Part shown: positions 25,695-34,104 of the stretch, piece by piece
Numbering within the stretch: position 1 is the first letter of the stretch
Layout: the number at the start of each line of letters is the position of its first letter
Source: Saliphagus infecundisoli
GTDB lineage: Archaea > Halobacteriota > Halobacteria > Halobacteriales > Natrialbaceae
Length of the DNA stretch: 46,271 nucleotides
NCBI RefSeq assembly: GCF_020177375.1
Contig: NZ_JAIWHV010000028.1
Coordinates: 1 to 46,271 of the forward strand
Reading direction: 5' to 3'
Program-made: the position numbers and the translations under genes
Notes under the pieces: generated by a model
Told to the model about the DNA's origin: nothing
Databases searched by the model: none
The model's input: only the letters and a program-made list of their open reading frames with translations

Positions 25695-26945
25695 ATGGTT
25701 GATAAGCGGCGTGTCGGTCCTCGAGAAGGAGAGTCCGCGTCACGATCGGGACCGACCAGACGGTACCTCCTCACAGCGGCGGGGACGACCGCGCTTCTGG
25801 CCGGCTGTACCGACACACTATCCAACGACGAGGACGGGGCGAACGTCGCTGATCCGGAGACGATCGACGAGAACGCCAGCGATGACGAGGACGGGGGGGG
25901 CACCGACAAACCGACGGAAACGGAAACCCAGACGGAGACCGACGACGAAACCGAAGCGGGGACCGACAACGGGACGGAGACGGAAAACGAGACCGACGAG
26001 GAGACCGCAACCAGCAACGAGACGGAGACCAAACAGCGGACCGAAACTGAGGAAGAGACCGAGGAGCAGACGGAAACGGACGAAGAGACGGAAACCAAGA
26101 CAGAGACCGAAGAAGAGACCGAAACCGAGGAAGAGACCGAAACCGAGGAAGAGACCGAGACAGAGACCGAGGAGCCGACCGAAGAAAAGACGGAAACCGA
26201 GACAGAGACCGAAGAGCCGACCGAAGAAGAGACCGAAACTGAGACAGAGACCAAGGAGCAGACGGAAACGGACGAAGAGACGGAAACCGAGACAGAGACC
26301 GAGGAGACGACCGAAACCGAGGAAGAGACCGAAACCGAAGAGGAGACAGAGGAAGAGTCCGGGAACCCGCCGCTGAACGAGGTCATCGACCACCCCTCAA
26401 CGCGGAGCTCGGACCACTCGCCGGTCATCGGACCGTACCCGACTGAGACCGACGCGGCGATCGTCATGTTCGACGATCCGGGCTGTCCGGCGTGTGCGGA
26501 CTTCGACGCGGAGGTGATGCCCGACCTGCGCGAGCATACCGATAGCGGCGAGCTCTCGATCGTCTGGCGCGGGCTGGGGGTCATCTCGGACTGGTCGGAC
26601 GCCGCCCTGGCGATCCAGTGGGCGACCTACGACCGCGACGCCAACGCGTTCTGGGACCTCCGGGAACACGTCTTCGAGAACCGCGAGGCGATCGACAGCG
26701 ACGAGGGCGCTATCGAGGAGTCCGTCTCCTTCCTCGAGGAAAACACCGACCTCGATACTGACCCCATCCGCGAGGACGCCGAGTCTGGAGCCTACGAGGA
26801 ACGCATCGCTTTGGACGAGGACGCCGCCGCCCGCTCGAACGTCGACGCCACCCCGTATTTCCATCTCTTCCGGGATGGCGCGCACCGCACCGAGATCCGG
26901 GGCTACCAGGAGTACCAGGTCTTCGCGAACACCTTGGAGCTATAG
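25695..26945 (+). CDS. DsbA-like thioredoxin-fold lipoprotein with long Thr/Glu linker
   Basis: 416 aa. A Tat-type signal (TRRYLLTAAG) and lipobox (LAGC) anchor it outside the membrane. Residues about 45-225 are low-complexity Thr-Glu repeats (TETETEEPTEE and similar). The thioredoxin-fold domain follows: VMFDDPGCPACADFD holds the redox CPAC (Cys264, Cys267), and the cis-proline region is ATPYFHLFRDG. A helical insertion lies between (SDWSDAALAIQWATYDRD). It probably forms or reduces disulfides in surface proteins. It is followed after 81 bases by a membrane protein with an internal CxxC that could be its redox partner. GC content is higher than in the flanking genes, which suggests a separate origin. 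Confidence 0.88.
   Translation: MVDKRRVGPREGESASRSGPTRRYLLTAAGTTALLAGCTDTLSNDEDGANVADPETIDENASDDEDGGGTDKPTETETQTETDDETEAGTDNGTETENETDEETATSNETETKQRTETEEETEEQTETDEETETKTETEEETETEEETETEEETETETEEPTEEKTETETETEEPTEEETETETETKEQTETDEETETETETEETTETEEETETEEETEEESGNPPLNEVIDHPSTRSSDHSPVIGPYPTETDAAIVMFDDPGCPACADFDAEVMPDLREHTDSGELSIVWRGLGVISDWSDAALAIQWATYDRDANAFWDLREHVFENREAIDSDEGAIEESVSFLEENTDLDTDPIREDAESGAYEERIALDEDAAARSNVDATPYFHLFRDGAHRTEIRGYQEYQVFANTLEL
25910..26365 (+). repeat. Low-complexity Thr-Glu coding repeat
   Basis: The linker of the DsbA-like protein is built from imperfect 12-18-base units (GAGACCGAAACCGAGGAA and variants). The antisense strand therefore shows long open frames of Ser/Val or Leu/Phe, which are artefacts. 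The repeat is prone to slippage, so its length may vary between strains. Confidence 0.85.
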
Positions 26946-27026
26946 CCATGGCCGAAACTCGGCCGAACGTGACCGACAAGATTGATGGGACCGGGGACCG
27001 ACCGACCTCTATGGACGTGAAAGACG

Positions 27027-27617
27027 ATGCTCGGTAACCGCCTACTCCCGGGGGGCCGCGAGGACCTCCGTCTCGTCGGTCGGACCGTTGGTGCGGTCCT
27101 TTCGGGGCCGGCATACGCCGCCGTCGCGCTCGTCGCTGCTGTCGTCTCGCTTCTGGGAATCGTCATCGCACAGAACATGTCGCTTTTCACCGACGTGGTC
27201 GTCTTCGGGTCGCTCCCGATCGAGGCCCGCCTCGAGATCCTCTACTACATGCTGCCATTCGTCAGCGGCGGGGCCGATCCCGTCACCGGCACCGGAATGG
27301 CCGTGACGAGCCTCCTCGTCGGGGTCAACGTCGCGATGCTGGCCTACCACCTGAACACTCAGGGGCTCTCGGTCATCCACAGTTCGGGCAGCATCACCGG
27401 GGTCGTCCTGGGGACGATGGGCGCGGGCTGTGCGGCCTGTGGCGCGGCGATCGCAAGCGCCGTCCTCGGGTTGTTCGGCGCCGCCGGGATCATAACGATG
27501 CTTCCCCTCGGCGGCCTCGAATTTCTGCTCGGTGCGATCGTCTTCGTCCCCCTCTCGACGTTCTGGCTCGTCCAGGGGATCCAGTACGGCGACGCCTGTC
27601 CCGTTGATCTCTCCTGA
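27027..27617 (+). CDS. Membrane protein with intramembrane CxxC, next to dsbA-like gene
   Basis: 196 aa with about five hydrophobic helices (AAVALVAAVVSLLGIVIAQN, GTGMAVTSLLVGVNVAMLAY, SITGVVLGTMGAGCAACGAA, FGAAGIITMLPLGGLEFLLG). Cys135 and Cys138 (GAGCAACG) form a CxxC inside a Gly/Ala-rich helix, reminiscent of membrane thiol transporters such as DsbD/CcdA. The rest does not match them clearly, so the family is not recognised. It is probably co-transcribed with the DsbA-like gene. Inference: it passes electrons across the membrane to or from that protein. Confidence 0.7.
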   Translation: MLGNRLLPGGREDLRLVGRTVGAVLSGPAYAAVALVAAVVSLLGIVIAQNMSLFTDVVVFGSLPIEARLEILYYMLPFVSGGADPVTGTGMAVTSLLVGVNVAMLAYHLNTQGLSVIHSSGSITGVVLGTMGAGCAACGAAIASAVLGLFGAAGIITMLPLGGLEFLLGAIVFVPLSTFWLVQGIQYGDACPVDLS

Positions 27618-27843
27618 TACGGTCGGATAAACCGATTTACTCCTCGACCGTACCAGCAGGTCACGATCGAGGGTGCGATGATGTTCTTTCGACCCTATCA
27701 CCCACTCCAGTACCTGATCTCGATTTCATGAGTTATTTTCCGAGAGGGGGATGATTCACAATCTATTCAATAGAAATCAACCAGGTTATTATCTAATAGA
27801 TTATGACGAGAATCTCAGTGTATGATTGAACTGTGCCGCGAAA

Positions 27844-28767
27844 TTACTGAGTAGGTTGTTGAATCCGTTTCTGCTGTACAGATTCTACGCCTAGGTACTC
27901 TGAGAGCGGTTGTAAGTCAGACTGTGTGAGTCCGAACGCATCGATGTCATTGTGGTCCGTCACGTTTGACATCTGTAACGCACGAGCTTGGTCAACGCCG
28001 AGCGGGAAGGACGGAAGTGGATCGACTGCGTGTAGCGCTATCTCTGCAAGTCGCATCGGCACCGAGAACACGCGAACTGATTTCCCTTCTGCACGGTACA
28101 GCATCCGCGTGACTTCAGCGAATGTCATCACATCTGGCCCGCCGAGGTCATACGTCTTGCCGACGTGCTGATCGTTTTCCAGTGTTTCGGCAGTCATCTG
28201 AGCAAGGTCTTCGACATACAGCGGCTGGAAGGTCGGGTACTTCCCACCTTCAGGGAGGACCGTTACATATGGCGTGGTATACCTCTTGATGAACGCAAAC
28301 GTCTCACTTCCCTCGCCGAAGACGAACGATGGTCGAAGGACTACCCAGTCAAGGTCCGAGTATTGGACGACCATGTCGCCAAGTCCCTGTGTCCGCCAAT
28401 ACGCTATTGGGGAATTCAGGTCCGCGCCAAGGGAACTCATCTCGATGTACCGCTCGATACCGTGTTGGCTGGCAGCATGGGTAGCGTTCATTGCCCCGCC
28501 AGTGCAAACAGTGTCGTGAAACGTGCCAGGTCGGGGTTGGTGGAGTGGCGGTAACGCTGCGAGGTTTACGGCTCCCTCCTTCCCCTCAAAGGCTCCTTCT
28601 ATCGAGTCATAGTCCGTTACGTCACCGGTGGTCGTCTCGACATCATCAGGGAGTACCTCAGGGTCTGGAGATCGAGACAGCGAGGTGACTGTGTGGCCGC
28701 GTTCTACGAGTTCGGCACAGAGATATCGACCAACGAACCCATCACCGCCGATAACCAGTATTTCCAT
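27844..28767 (-). CDS. NAD(P)-binding epimerase-like protein (NDUFA9/NmrA type)
   Basis: 307 aa. The N-terminal Rossmann motif is GGDGFVG (residues 7-13), followed by GHTVTSLSRS. The usual Tyr-x3-Lys pair is replaced by YWRTQ, so it lacks the catalytic lysine. This is typical of atypical SDRs (NDUFA9-like) that bind nucleotide without known catalysis or act on quinone-related substrates. Other family features are VVLRPSFVFGEGSE and YDLGGPDVMTF. It is on the same strand as, and 79 bases downstream of, the second VKOR/SPW gene, so they may be one transcript. The same pairing of VKOR/SPW and an SDR occurs at 1343-3888. Confidence 0.82.
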   Translation of the reverse strand: MEILVIGGDGFVGRYLCAELVERGHTVTSLSRSPDPEVLPDDVETTTGDVTDYDSIEGAFEGKEGAVNLAALPPLHQPRPGTFHDTVCTGGAMNATHAASQHGIERYIEMSSLGADLNSPIAYWRTQGLGDMVVQYSDLDWVVLRPSFVFGEGSETFAFIKRYTTPYVTVLPEGGKYPTFQPLYVEDLAQMTAETLENDQHVGKTYDLGGPDVMTFAEVTRMLYRAEGKSVRVFSVPMRLAEIALHAVDPLPSFPLGVDQARALQMSNVTDHNDIDAFGLTQSDLQPLSEYLGVESVQQKRIQQPTQ

Positions 28768-28846
28768 GCCATCCCATACGTGGCGAGCATCCGTAAATCC
28801 TCAGTCGTACCCGTTCACGATGGTAGACCTAGGAGAAATAGCGGTT

Positions 28847-30220
28847 TCACATGACAGAGTACTTGGCTATTCTGTCCCAAGCACCGTAATTATCCCGTAT
28901 TGTACCGCGGGGGATGCTGATAAGGACGAGCAAGACGCCAACCGCCAGTGAATTTACTAACGTGAGTGTAGACGCACCCGTAAGTATCCACGGAGCCACG
29001 ATGATCCAAATGCCGAGCGGGACGTTGATGAAACGGACTATGCGTGCCGGCTCGCCCATCGCAATCACGGAGAAGGTAACGGCGAGTGCCCCGACCAGCT
29101 GATTACTATTAGCTGCTCCGCCAGTGGTACCAAGGATGGCTGGCGATGCCATCAACCAGAGGCCTAATCCCGTGGCGACGACAAGGTACCAGGACGTCGT
29201 CAGCCCCCAGAACATCGACCGGGGTGACCCAGCGTCGGAGCGAGTTTTTTCGTTCACGCCAGCTTCTGACTCAGGGAACGTTCCTCCCATCCAGAAGGCC
29301 CGCCACAGCGATTCACCCTCACGAGTACGTCGATAGAGGAACTGCCCCATCGCGACTACCTCGTCGACGGTGAGCGCAATCATGAACAGCATCGCCAGCG
29401 CTGACAGGAGACAAAGGGCACACCACGACCCGACAGCCAGCGGTTGTAAGATGATGAGAATAATGCTAACGAAACCAAGTGGAATCACGACAATACCGAA
29501 AAGCGTGACCATCCATGGCATCGTCCGCCACCGACGCTTATCGCCCATAAATACCATAAGGACCTCTATCGCGTAGGCAACGGCGCCGAGGCCGGCGTCA
29601 GAGACCGGAAACATCTCAGAGATATCAGAGGTGAGCACGTTCACGGTCCCCTGTCCAAAGAACGGTTCAAAAACAAAGTCAGTATAGCCAATCTGATACG
29701 TGGTCATATGCATTGAGAAGAAGAAACCGATGAGTGCAGCTATGAGAATTGGTGCCCGTTGTGCAGCCGTCGACGGGTTGTACGTCCAGCCGCGCGGAAC
29801 GTCCGGTCCCGACATCTCCATCCGCATCACGACGAGGACGGCAAACGTAATGACGAACACTCCAACGAGCGTATTGTTTAGATAGGCGGCACTGGTCGGG
29901 GCCCAGAAGAGTAGAGGTGCGAGGAGAAGCCACAGTCCTACAAAGCCGTTTGCGTAGTTCGCCCATCCACTCTGTAAGACCAGCACCATTGCGGCGAGCA
30001 CAATCAGGATGGTCCCGCTTATGATGTCGCTGACGGTCATTGCGAGGCTCTCGTATCCAAAGGTGAACGGACTTGCCAGAAGCCAGAGGCCAAGAATGAT
30101 AATGGGATACTGCGGCCAGGTCTCCATCGTCGGGTGCTGGAGCATCATGGTACCTGGCTCGTGCGACTCCTCGTGGTGGCTGGCCGTTCCATCTGACGAC
30201 GAGCCGTGGTATTCACTCAT
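28847..30220 (-). CDS. Membrane protein with VKOR-like CxxC domain between SPW repeats (copy 2)
   Basis: 457 aa, a paralogue of the protein at 2356. The first SPW unit is at about 35-55 (WPQYPIIILGLWLLASPFTFG). The VKOR-like middle carries CALC (Cys267, Cys270), and SPW-like helices follow (LGLWLMASPAILG). The hydrophilic N-terminus is shorter. The loop that should contain the second cysteine pair reads SDISEMFPVSDAGLG and has no cysteine, as in copy 1. Sharing of PVSDAGLGAVAY, RRRWRTMPW and VDEVVAMGQ shows a conserved family. It may act in disulfide or quinone chemistry, but this is not proven. Confidence 0.85.
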   Translation of the reverse strand: MSEYHGSSSDGTASHHEESHEPGTMMLQHPTMETWPQYPIIILGLWLLASPFTFGYESLAMTVSDIISGTILIVLAAMVLVLQSGWANYANGFVGLWLLLAPLLFWAPTSAAYLNNTLVGVFVITFAVLVVMRMEMSGPDVPRGWTYNPSTAAQRAPILIAALIGFFFSMHMTTYQIGYTDFVFEPFFGQGTVNVLTSDISEMFPVSDAGLGAVAYAIEVLMVFMGDKRRWRTMPWMVTLFGIVVIPLGFVSIILIILQPLAVGSWCALCLLSALAMLFMIALTVDEVVAMGQFLYRRTREGESLWRAFWMGGTFPESEAGVNEKTRSDAGSPRSMFWGLTTSWYLVVATGLGLWLMASPAILGTTGGAANSNQLVGALAVTFSVIAMGEPARIVRFINVPLGIWIIVAPWILTGASTLTLVNSLAVGVLLVLISIPRGTIRDNYGAWDRIAKYSVM

Positions 30221-30326
30221 AACGTACTCACTTGATGGTCTCTTTTCGATGGCAAGAGCAAAAGACTCACCGGCGGCAATCGCCAGCGACTGCTTCGACT
30301 GCCGTGCTAGAATAGACGCTATTTTC

Positions 30327-30701
30327 TTATGGCAGATTCTTTACAGGGCCCGTTTGTTGCCTATCGTTCTCCCCGTCATTCACATGGAAGTGAATCAGAG
30401 AGTGAGACATCGCCGACGAGAGTGAGACATCGCCGACGAGAATCACCCTGCACATCTCCTCTCCTTGGAGGCCGCAGTAGTACTCGTAGACCCCCTCTTG
30501 ATCAAACGCGTAGACGGCGCTGTCGCCGGATCGAAGGGTTTGCGTGCGGAACTGCCACTGGTCTGCGGCATCATGAAATTGTACACTGTCAACGAGGTGG
30601 TCGGCTAAACCAGTGTTTTTCCAGACGACCGTCGTCCCCGGTGCTACCGTCTTCTGAACTGGATCGAACGCCTCGTCCTTCATTTCTTGATGGGCCTGCA
30701 A
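30327..30701 (-). pseudogene. Truncated halocyanin with a 20-base internal duplication
   Basis: A cupredoxin domain lacking its signal: EMKDEAFDPVQKTVAPGTTVVW, TGLADHLVDSV, then EGVYEYYCGLQGEEMC and VILVGDVSLS. The expected second His ligand after Cys is Gln (CGLQGEEM), so copper binding should be impaired. A 20-base tandem duplication at 30401-30440 shifts the end of the frame. Without it the protein would stop after GDVSLSDSLPCE. Upstream it runs toward the IS at about 30905 without a signal peptide. Probably inactive. Confidence 0.7.
30401..30440 (+). repeat. Exact 20-base tandem duplication
   Basis: Two adjacent identical copies of AGTGAGACATCGCCGACGAG lie at the 3' end of the halocyanin remnant. 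The length is not a multiple of three, so it alters the C-terminal reading frame. Confidence 0.9.
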
Positions 30702-30904
30702 ATAGCTCTCTCTCAGAGCGTGAACTTGATGAGTAACTGCCTTGTTGAACGCAAGACAGCGGCGGGGTGGGGCTAACAGCCTGCAGCGTCACGGCCTCAG
30801 AGACGAGCTTTCGAACGCAGAAGATGCAATAGCCCCCTCTACCGTCGGTTTCTGAAGGGTCAGAACTATGGTATCTAGCGTTGTCTTTTCGATGACGACG
30901 GCGA

Positions 30905-31830
30905 TGCCTCTCCCGGATATATCCGGAGAAAGAGAGCAGGTGGCGAGCCTAACTCGCCGCCTGCGTGAGGTTATGCACGATACACTTCCGTGTGAGCTCC
31001 CGAAACTGGCCATGCCACGTTCGGGAGCGTAACTTCTCGCCGCCGTCTTCCTTCAGTTGCGAGAAGCCTGTTTCACTCATCCAGCGCTGGTTGTAGTCCT
31101 CGTTCATCCGGGCGTTGTGAGCCTTCTGTAACGGTGTCTGCTCCCTGTGCTTGACCAATGGTCGCGTTGATTCGGAGCGACACTCCTCACGGAGGTCGCT
31201 CCACGAGTAGTTCGCGTCAGCAGACATCACACGCAGGTCTTCCGCATTCCGGCGGAAGACCTGCATCCCGATATGGCCGTCCCACGCTTTCTGCGTCGTG
31301 AAATGGACATCTTTGATCGCGAGCGAGTGCACGTCGATCAAGATCGTTGTCTTCATTGACTGGAACGAGTAGTTCGCGCGATCGCGGTAGTGGTAACTCG
31401 TTTGATCGCGCTGGAAGCCACTCGCGTCAATAGCCGCTTCTCCGCTCCAGCCCGCCTGCTCCGCCGAAGCGCGGAGCAGGCGGCGGAGTTCACGCATCCG
31501 GTATTCCTGTTCCCAGCGACAGAGCGAGCTGTAGTGGGGTGGCGCATCGAGATCAAATACAGCGAGGACGCCGGGCATTTCATCAAGATAGTCCTCGGTC
31601 TCACGGAGGCTCTTCTCCAGTTTGACGCGGAACAGAATCAACGCGATCTGTGCCCACTCGGCGTACCCGTCCGCGCCATCCGGCGCGGCGGGTACGTCCG
31701 GATCATCAACATGCTGTTTGGCAAGGTCTCGACACATCCGCGCCAGCCGTCTGAGCGATGCCATATCGCCAGACGGCGTCCAAATCCTGGTTAGCCTGAC
31801 GGAATCTTCCCGTAAGAGCGTCTGAAGCTT
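30905..31830 (-). mobile_element. IS5-family insertion sequence (ends approximate)
   Basis: The transposase gene is complete. Loose inverted-repeat candidates are CTCTCCCGGATATATCCGG near 30912 and, read inward from the right, CTCTTACGGGAAGATTCCG near 31815. The match is imperfect and no target duplication was found, so the boundaries are uncertain. Confidence 0.5.
30949..31764 (-). CDS. IS5-family transposase
   Basis: 271 aa, complete. The catalytic set is Asp in AAIDASGFQRD, Asp in RVMSADANYSW and Glu in WMSETGFSQLKED. The N-terminal part, with YAEWAQIALILFRVKLEKSL and HYSSLCRWEQEYR, is typical of haloarchaeal IS5 transposases. It differs from the one at 22799. It separates the halocyanin remnant from the gene at 31856. 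Confidence 0.92.
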   Translation of the reverse strand: MASLRRLARMCRDLAKQHVDDPDVPAAPDGADGYAEWAQIALILFRVKLEKSLRETEDYLDEMPGVLAVFDLDAPPHYSSLCRWEQEYRMRELRRLLRASAEQAGWSGEAAIDASGFQRDQTSYHYRDRANYSFQSMKTTILIDVHSLAIKDVHFTTQKAWDGHIGMQVFRRNAEDLRVMSADANYSWSDLREECRSESTRPLVKHREQTPLQKAHNARMNEDYNQRWMSETGFSQLKEDGGEKLRSRTWHGQFRELTRKCIVHNLTQAAS

Positions 31831-31855
31831 CCGTCAATCGGCGGCAAAACAAGGC

Positions 31856-32206
31856 ATGAGTAACCCAAACACGCAAAGGCAACAGGACACTAGGGAGCCT
31901 ATGGCAACTGAAACCGTCGACGGCTACGTTATTGACGTTGGGTGTATTCGGAAGAACGCTCGCGATAAGCTCTTTGAGAAGGCCCGAACGCACTCACGAG
32001 AGTGTGCACTGATGGGCCACTGCGTCGAAAGTGGCTACGGTATTGTGACTGACGACGATCGGTTGACTGTTCTGGACCCAGAAGCGACCCCGAAAATAGT
32101 GAACACGGTGGAGGGAAGCGATACCGAGGAAGGGATACGACTCCGCGTCCAGAGAGAAGAGCAGGATGGGTCGATGGAAACAACCAGTATTGAGGAAATC
32201 AGTTAG
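31856..32206 (+). CDS. Small conserved protein with spaced cysteines, function unknown
   Basis: 116 aa, or 101 aa from the alternative ATG at 31901. The core reads VDGYVIDVGCIRKNARDKLF, then THSRECALMGHCVESGYGIV, with three cysteines that could bind metal. The second half is polar and acidic. I recall similar short proteins in bacteria and archaea that start by a G-x-V-x-D-x-x-C pattern and contain CALMxHC, but no function is known to me. There is no signal peptide in the chosen frame. The copper context suggests a metal-binding role (inference). Confidence 0.6.
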   Translation: MSNPNTQRQQDTREPMATETVDGYVIDVGCIRKNARDKLFEKARTHSRECALMGHCVESGYGIVTDDDRLTVLDPEATPKIVNTVEGSDTEEGIRLRVQREEQDGSMETTSIEEIS

Positions 32207-32273
32207 GGTAGTAGTTCAAGACCCAGACTGGTCGATGGCTGAGCTCTGACTGTATCTACCTCACTAGAAGACA

Positions 32274-33152
32274 ATGTATTCGGGCTCACTTTCAATTCCG
32301 GACAGCATTGACCGACTCGATTTACAGGTGATACTCGAGAGCGCCCAGTCGTTTCTCTGACAATGTATTGATGGAGGGATATACGAGGAGAAAACTGCGT
32401 CTAGTGGTGACCACTGGTACTATACGGTCGTTGAGGATGACCTTATCTTCACCTGGCAGCAATCAGGCCAGTTAGACTGGCGAGCAACAACGGATGCAGC
32501 TGCCATTCTTCGTCACCGACTTAGACTCGACGACGATCTTGACGAAATCTTTGCCAGCTTCCCCGAGGATCATACAGTCGAAAAGGCCAGACGCCAGCAC
32601 TCCGGTCTCTGAGTAGTCCGTGATCCGTTCTTCCCCTGCCTCGTCTCGTTTATCTGTTCAGCACGGATACCTGTCAAACGAATTTACGTCCTTCAGACTA
32701 CCCTCGCACAGGAGTTTGGCAGTCGCGTCTACGTTGATGCGTCCAGGTACTATGCTTTTCCGCCCCCTGAACAGTTAGCGGCCGCATCGGGAAGCGAACC
32801 CCGAGATCTCGATCTGGGATTCCGTGCACCATACATTGAGCAGACGACTCAGATGGTTGTAGAGGAGGATATCACGTAGGCATTCCTGCGTAGCAGATCG
32901 TACGAGGAGGTCCACGAAAACCTTCAATCGTTCCCCGGAGTTGGTCCCAAAATAGCTGACTGTGTTTCATTGTTTGCCTTTGGTCACCTACAAGCAGTCC
33001 CAATCGATACGTGGACACAACGATTTATCGAGCAGTACTTCCCTGACGATGTGGCGGATTCCTATAAGACTACAGCTACGGCATTTCGAGAGCGGTTCGG
33101 TGGGTACGCGGGTTATGCTCAAACCTACCTCTTTCACTACGAACGGTCGTGA
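32274..33152 (+). pseudogene. OGG1-type 8-oxoguanine DNA glycosylase with three in-frame stops
   Basis: One reading frame runs 293 codons, from an ATG at 32274 to the TGA at 33150-33152, with no frameshift but three internal stops: TGA after SAQSFL, TGA after RRQHSGL and TAG after VVEEDIT. The protein is a complete DNA glycosylase/AP lyase: N-terminal domain, CLVSFICSARIPVKRI, RYYAFPPPEQL, and the helix-hairpin-helix region FPGVGPKIADCVSLFAFG. The catalytic Lys (GPKIADC) and Asp (VPIDTW) are present. It would remove 8-oxoguanine. All three stops could come from single transitions (CGA or TGG to TGA, CAG or TGG to TAG), so decay is recent. Confidence 0.85.
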
Positions 33153-33312
33153 CTCCGATGACCTATCGATAGATAAATCCTCAGGCTTGATTTTTAACCC
33201 AGATGAACCTCATTCGATTAGTGCTAAGTGGCAGAGAAGCTATGATATCTCCCAATTGGTTGTTTTAGTTTGACGTGATAAGACGGAAGGGGGCTGCGGG
33301 CGAACAGCAGGT

Positions 33313-34104
33313 ATGGGCGAGGACCACCACGACATAGGGCCTAAGGATTCAGACAACCACGGAGTGGAGCATTCCCGAGGAGACACTGGCGAGGGGAGCC
33401 ACGCGCTACCGGGCGGACTGACCGTCGCTACGGATGGTCTACGGCTTGAGACAGCCGAAACCCGGCTTAACCCAGGTGTCGAACAGGGGTGGTCGTTCCA
33501 GATAAAAGGCGAAAACGGGGAAATTGTAACCAAGTTTGAGGAGACGCACGATCAGCTCGCTCACCTAGTTCTCGTCCGGCGTGATCTCACACGTTTTCAG
33601 CACTTACATCCAGAGATGACCCAAGATGGGGCATGGTCAGTTGAGTATACTCTCCCAGATCCAGGCGTCTATCGAGCGTTCGTCGATGTTCTTGTTGAAG
33701 GCCAACCGACTACACTTGGTGTCGACCTCCTCGCATCAGGGTCTGCGGACTATGAGCAGCGTCCTCAGACATCACGAGAGGTCACAGTCAGTGGATACGA
33801 AATCCAGATGTCCCCGGCGAGTATTCCACCAAGCGAGAATACCGTACTCGATTTCGAGATACGCCGTGATAATCAGGTCGTACAGCTCAAACCGTATCTC
33901 GGGGCATTGGGTCATCTCGTAGCGATTCGAGATGGCGATCTTGCCTATCTTCATGTTCACCCTGAGGAGAGGCATCCAGCTGGCGGAATTGTCCGATTTA
34001 GAACACGCTTCCCGACAGTTGGTCGATATCGGCTGTTTCTTCAGGCGAAACCGAACGGAGAACTCATTACAACTTCGTTTGACCTGCAAGTTACAGAATC
34101 GTAG
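33313..34104 (+). CDS. His-rich protein with two similar beta-type domains
   Basis: 263 aa. The N-terminus (MGEDHHDIGPKDSDNHGVEH) is rich in His and Asp. Two related halves follow. In the first, LAHLVLVRRDLTRFQHLHPEM precedes a beta stretch ending PGVYRAFVDV; in the second, LGHLVAIRDGDLAYLHVHPEE precedes VGRYRLFLQAKPNGE. The HLHPE/HVHPE motifs suggest metal sites, and the fold pattern resembles YtkA/FixH-like domains found in metal-efflux loci. No signal peptide is seen in this frame, so either it is cytoplasmic or the true start is elsewhere. It lies near the DUF411 and multicopper oxidase genes. Confidence 0.65.
   Translation: MGEDHHDIGPKDSDNHGVEHSRGDTGEGSHALPGGLTVATDGLRLETAETRLNPGVEQGWSFQIKGENGEIVTKFEETHDQLAHLVLVRRDLTRFQHLHPEMTQDGAWSVEYTLPDPGVYRAFVDVLVEGQPTTLGVDLLASGSADYEQRPQTSREVTVSGYEIQMSPASIPPSENTVLDFEIRRDNQVVQLKPYLGALGHLVAIRDGDLAYLHVHPEERHPAGGIVRFRTRFPTVGRYRLFLQAKPNGELITTSFDLQVTES

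Noticed and set aside
25699-26376. Plus-strand frame rich in Arg, Lys and Pro
   Set aside because: Out-of-frame reading of the same repeat. A strongly basic protein is atypical for a haloarchaeon.
25679-26584. Long minus-strand frame of Ser-Val repeats
   Set aside because: It is the antisense of the Thr-Glu repeat linker in the DsbA-like gene and has no independent start, signal or family features.
27750-27800. Small palindrome TCTATTCAATAGA as a possible IS end
   Set aside because: It resembles the IS end at 22747 only over a few bases and has no partner or target duplication.
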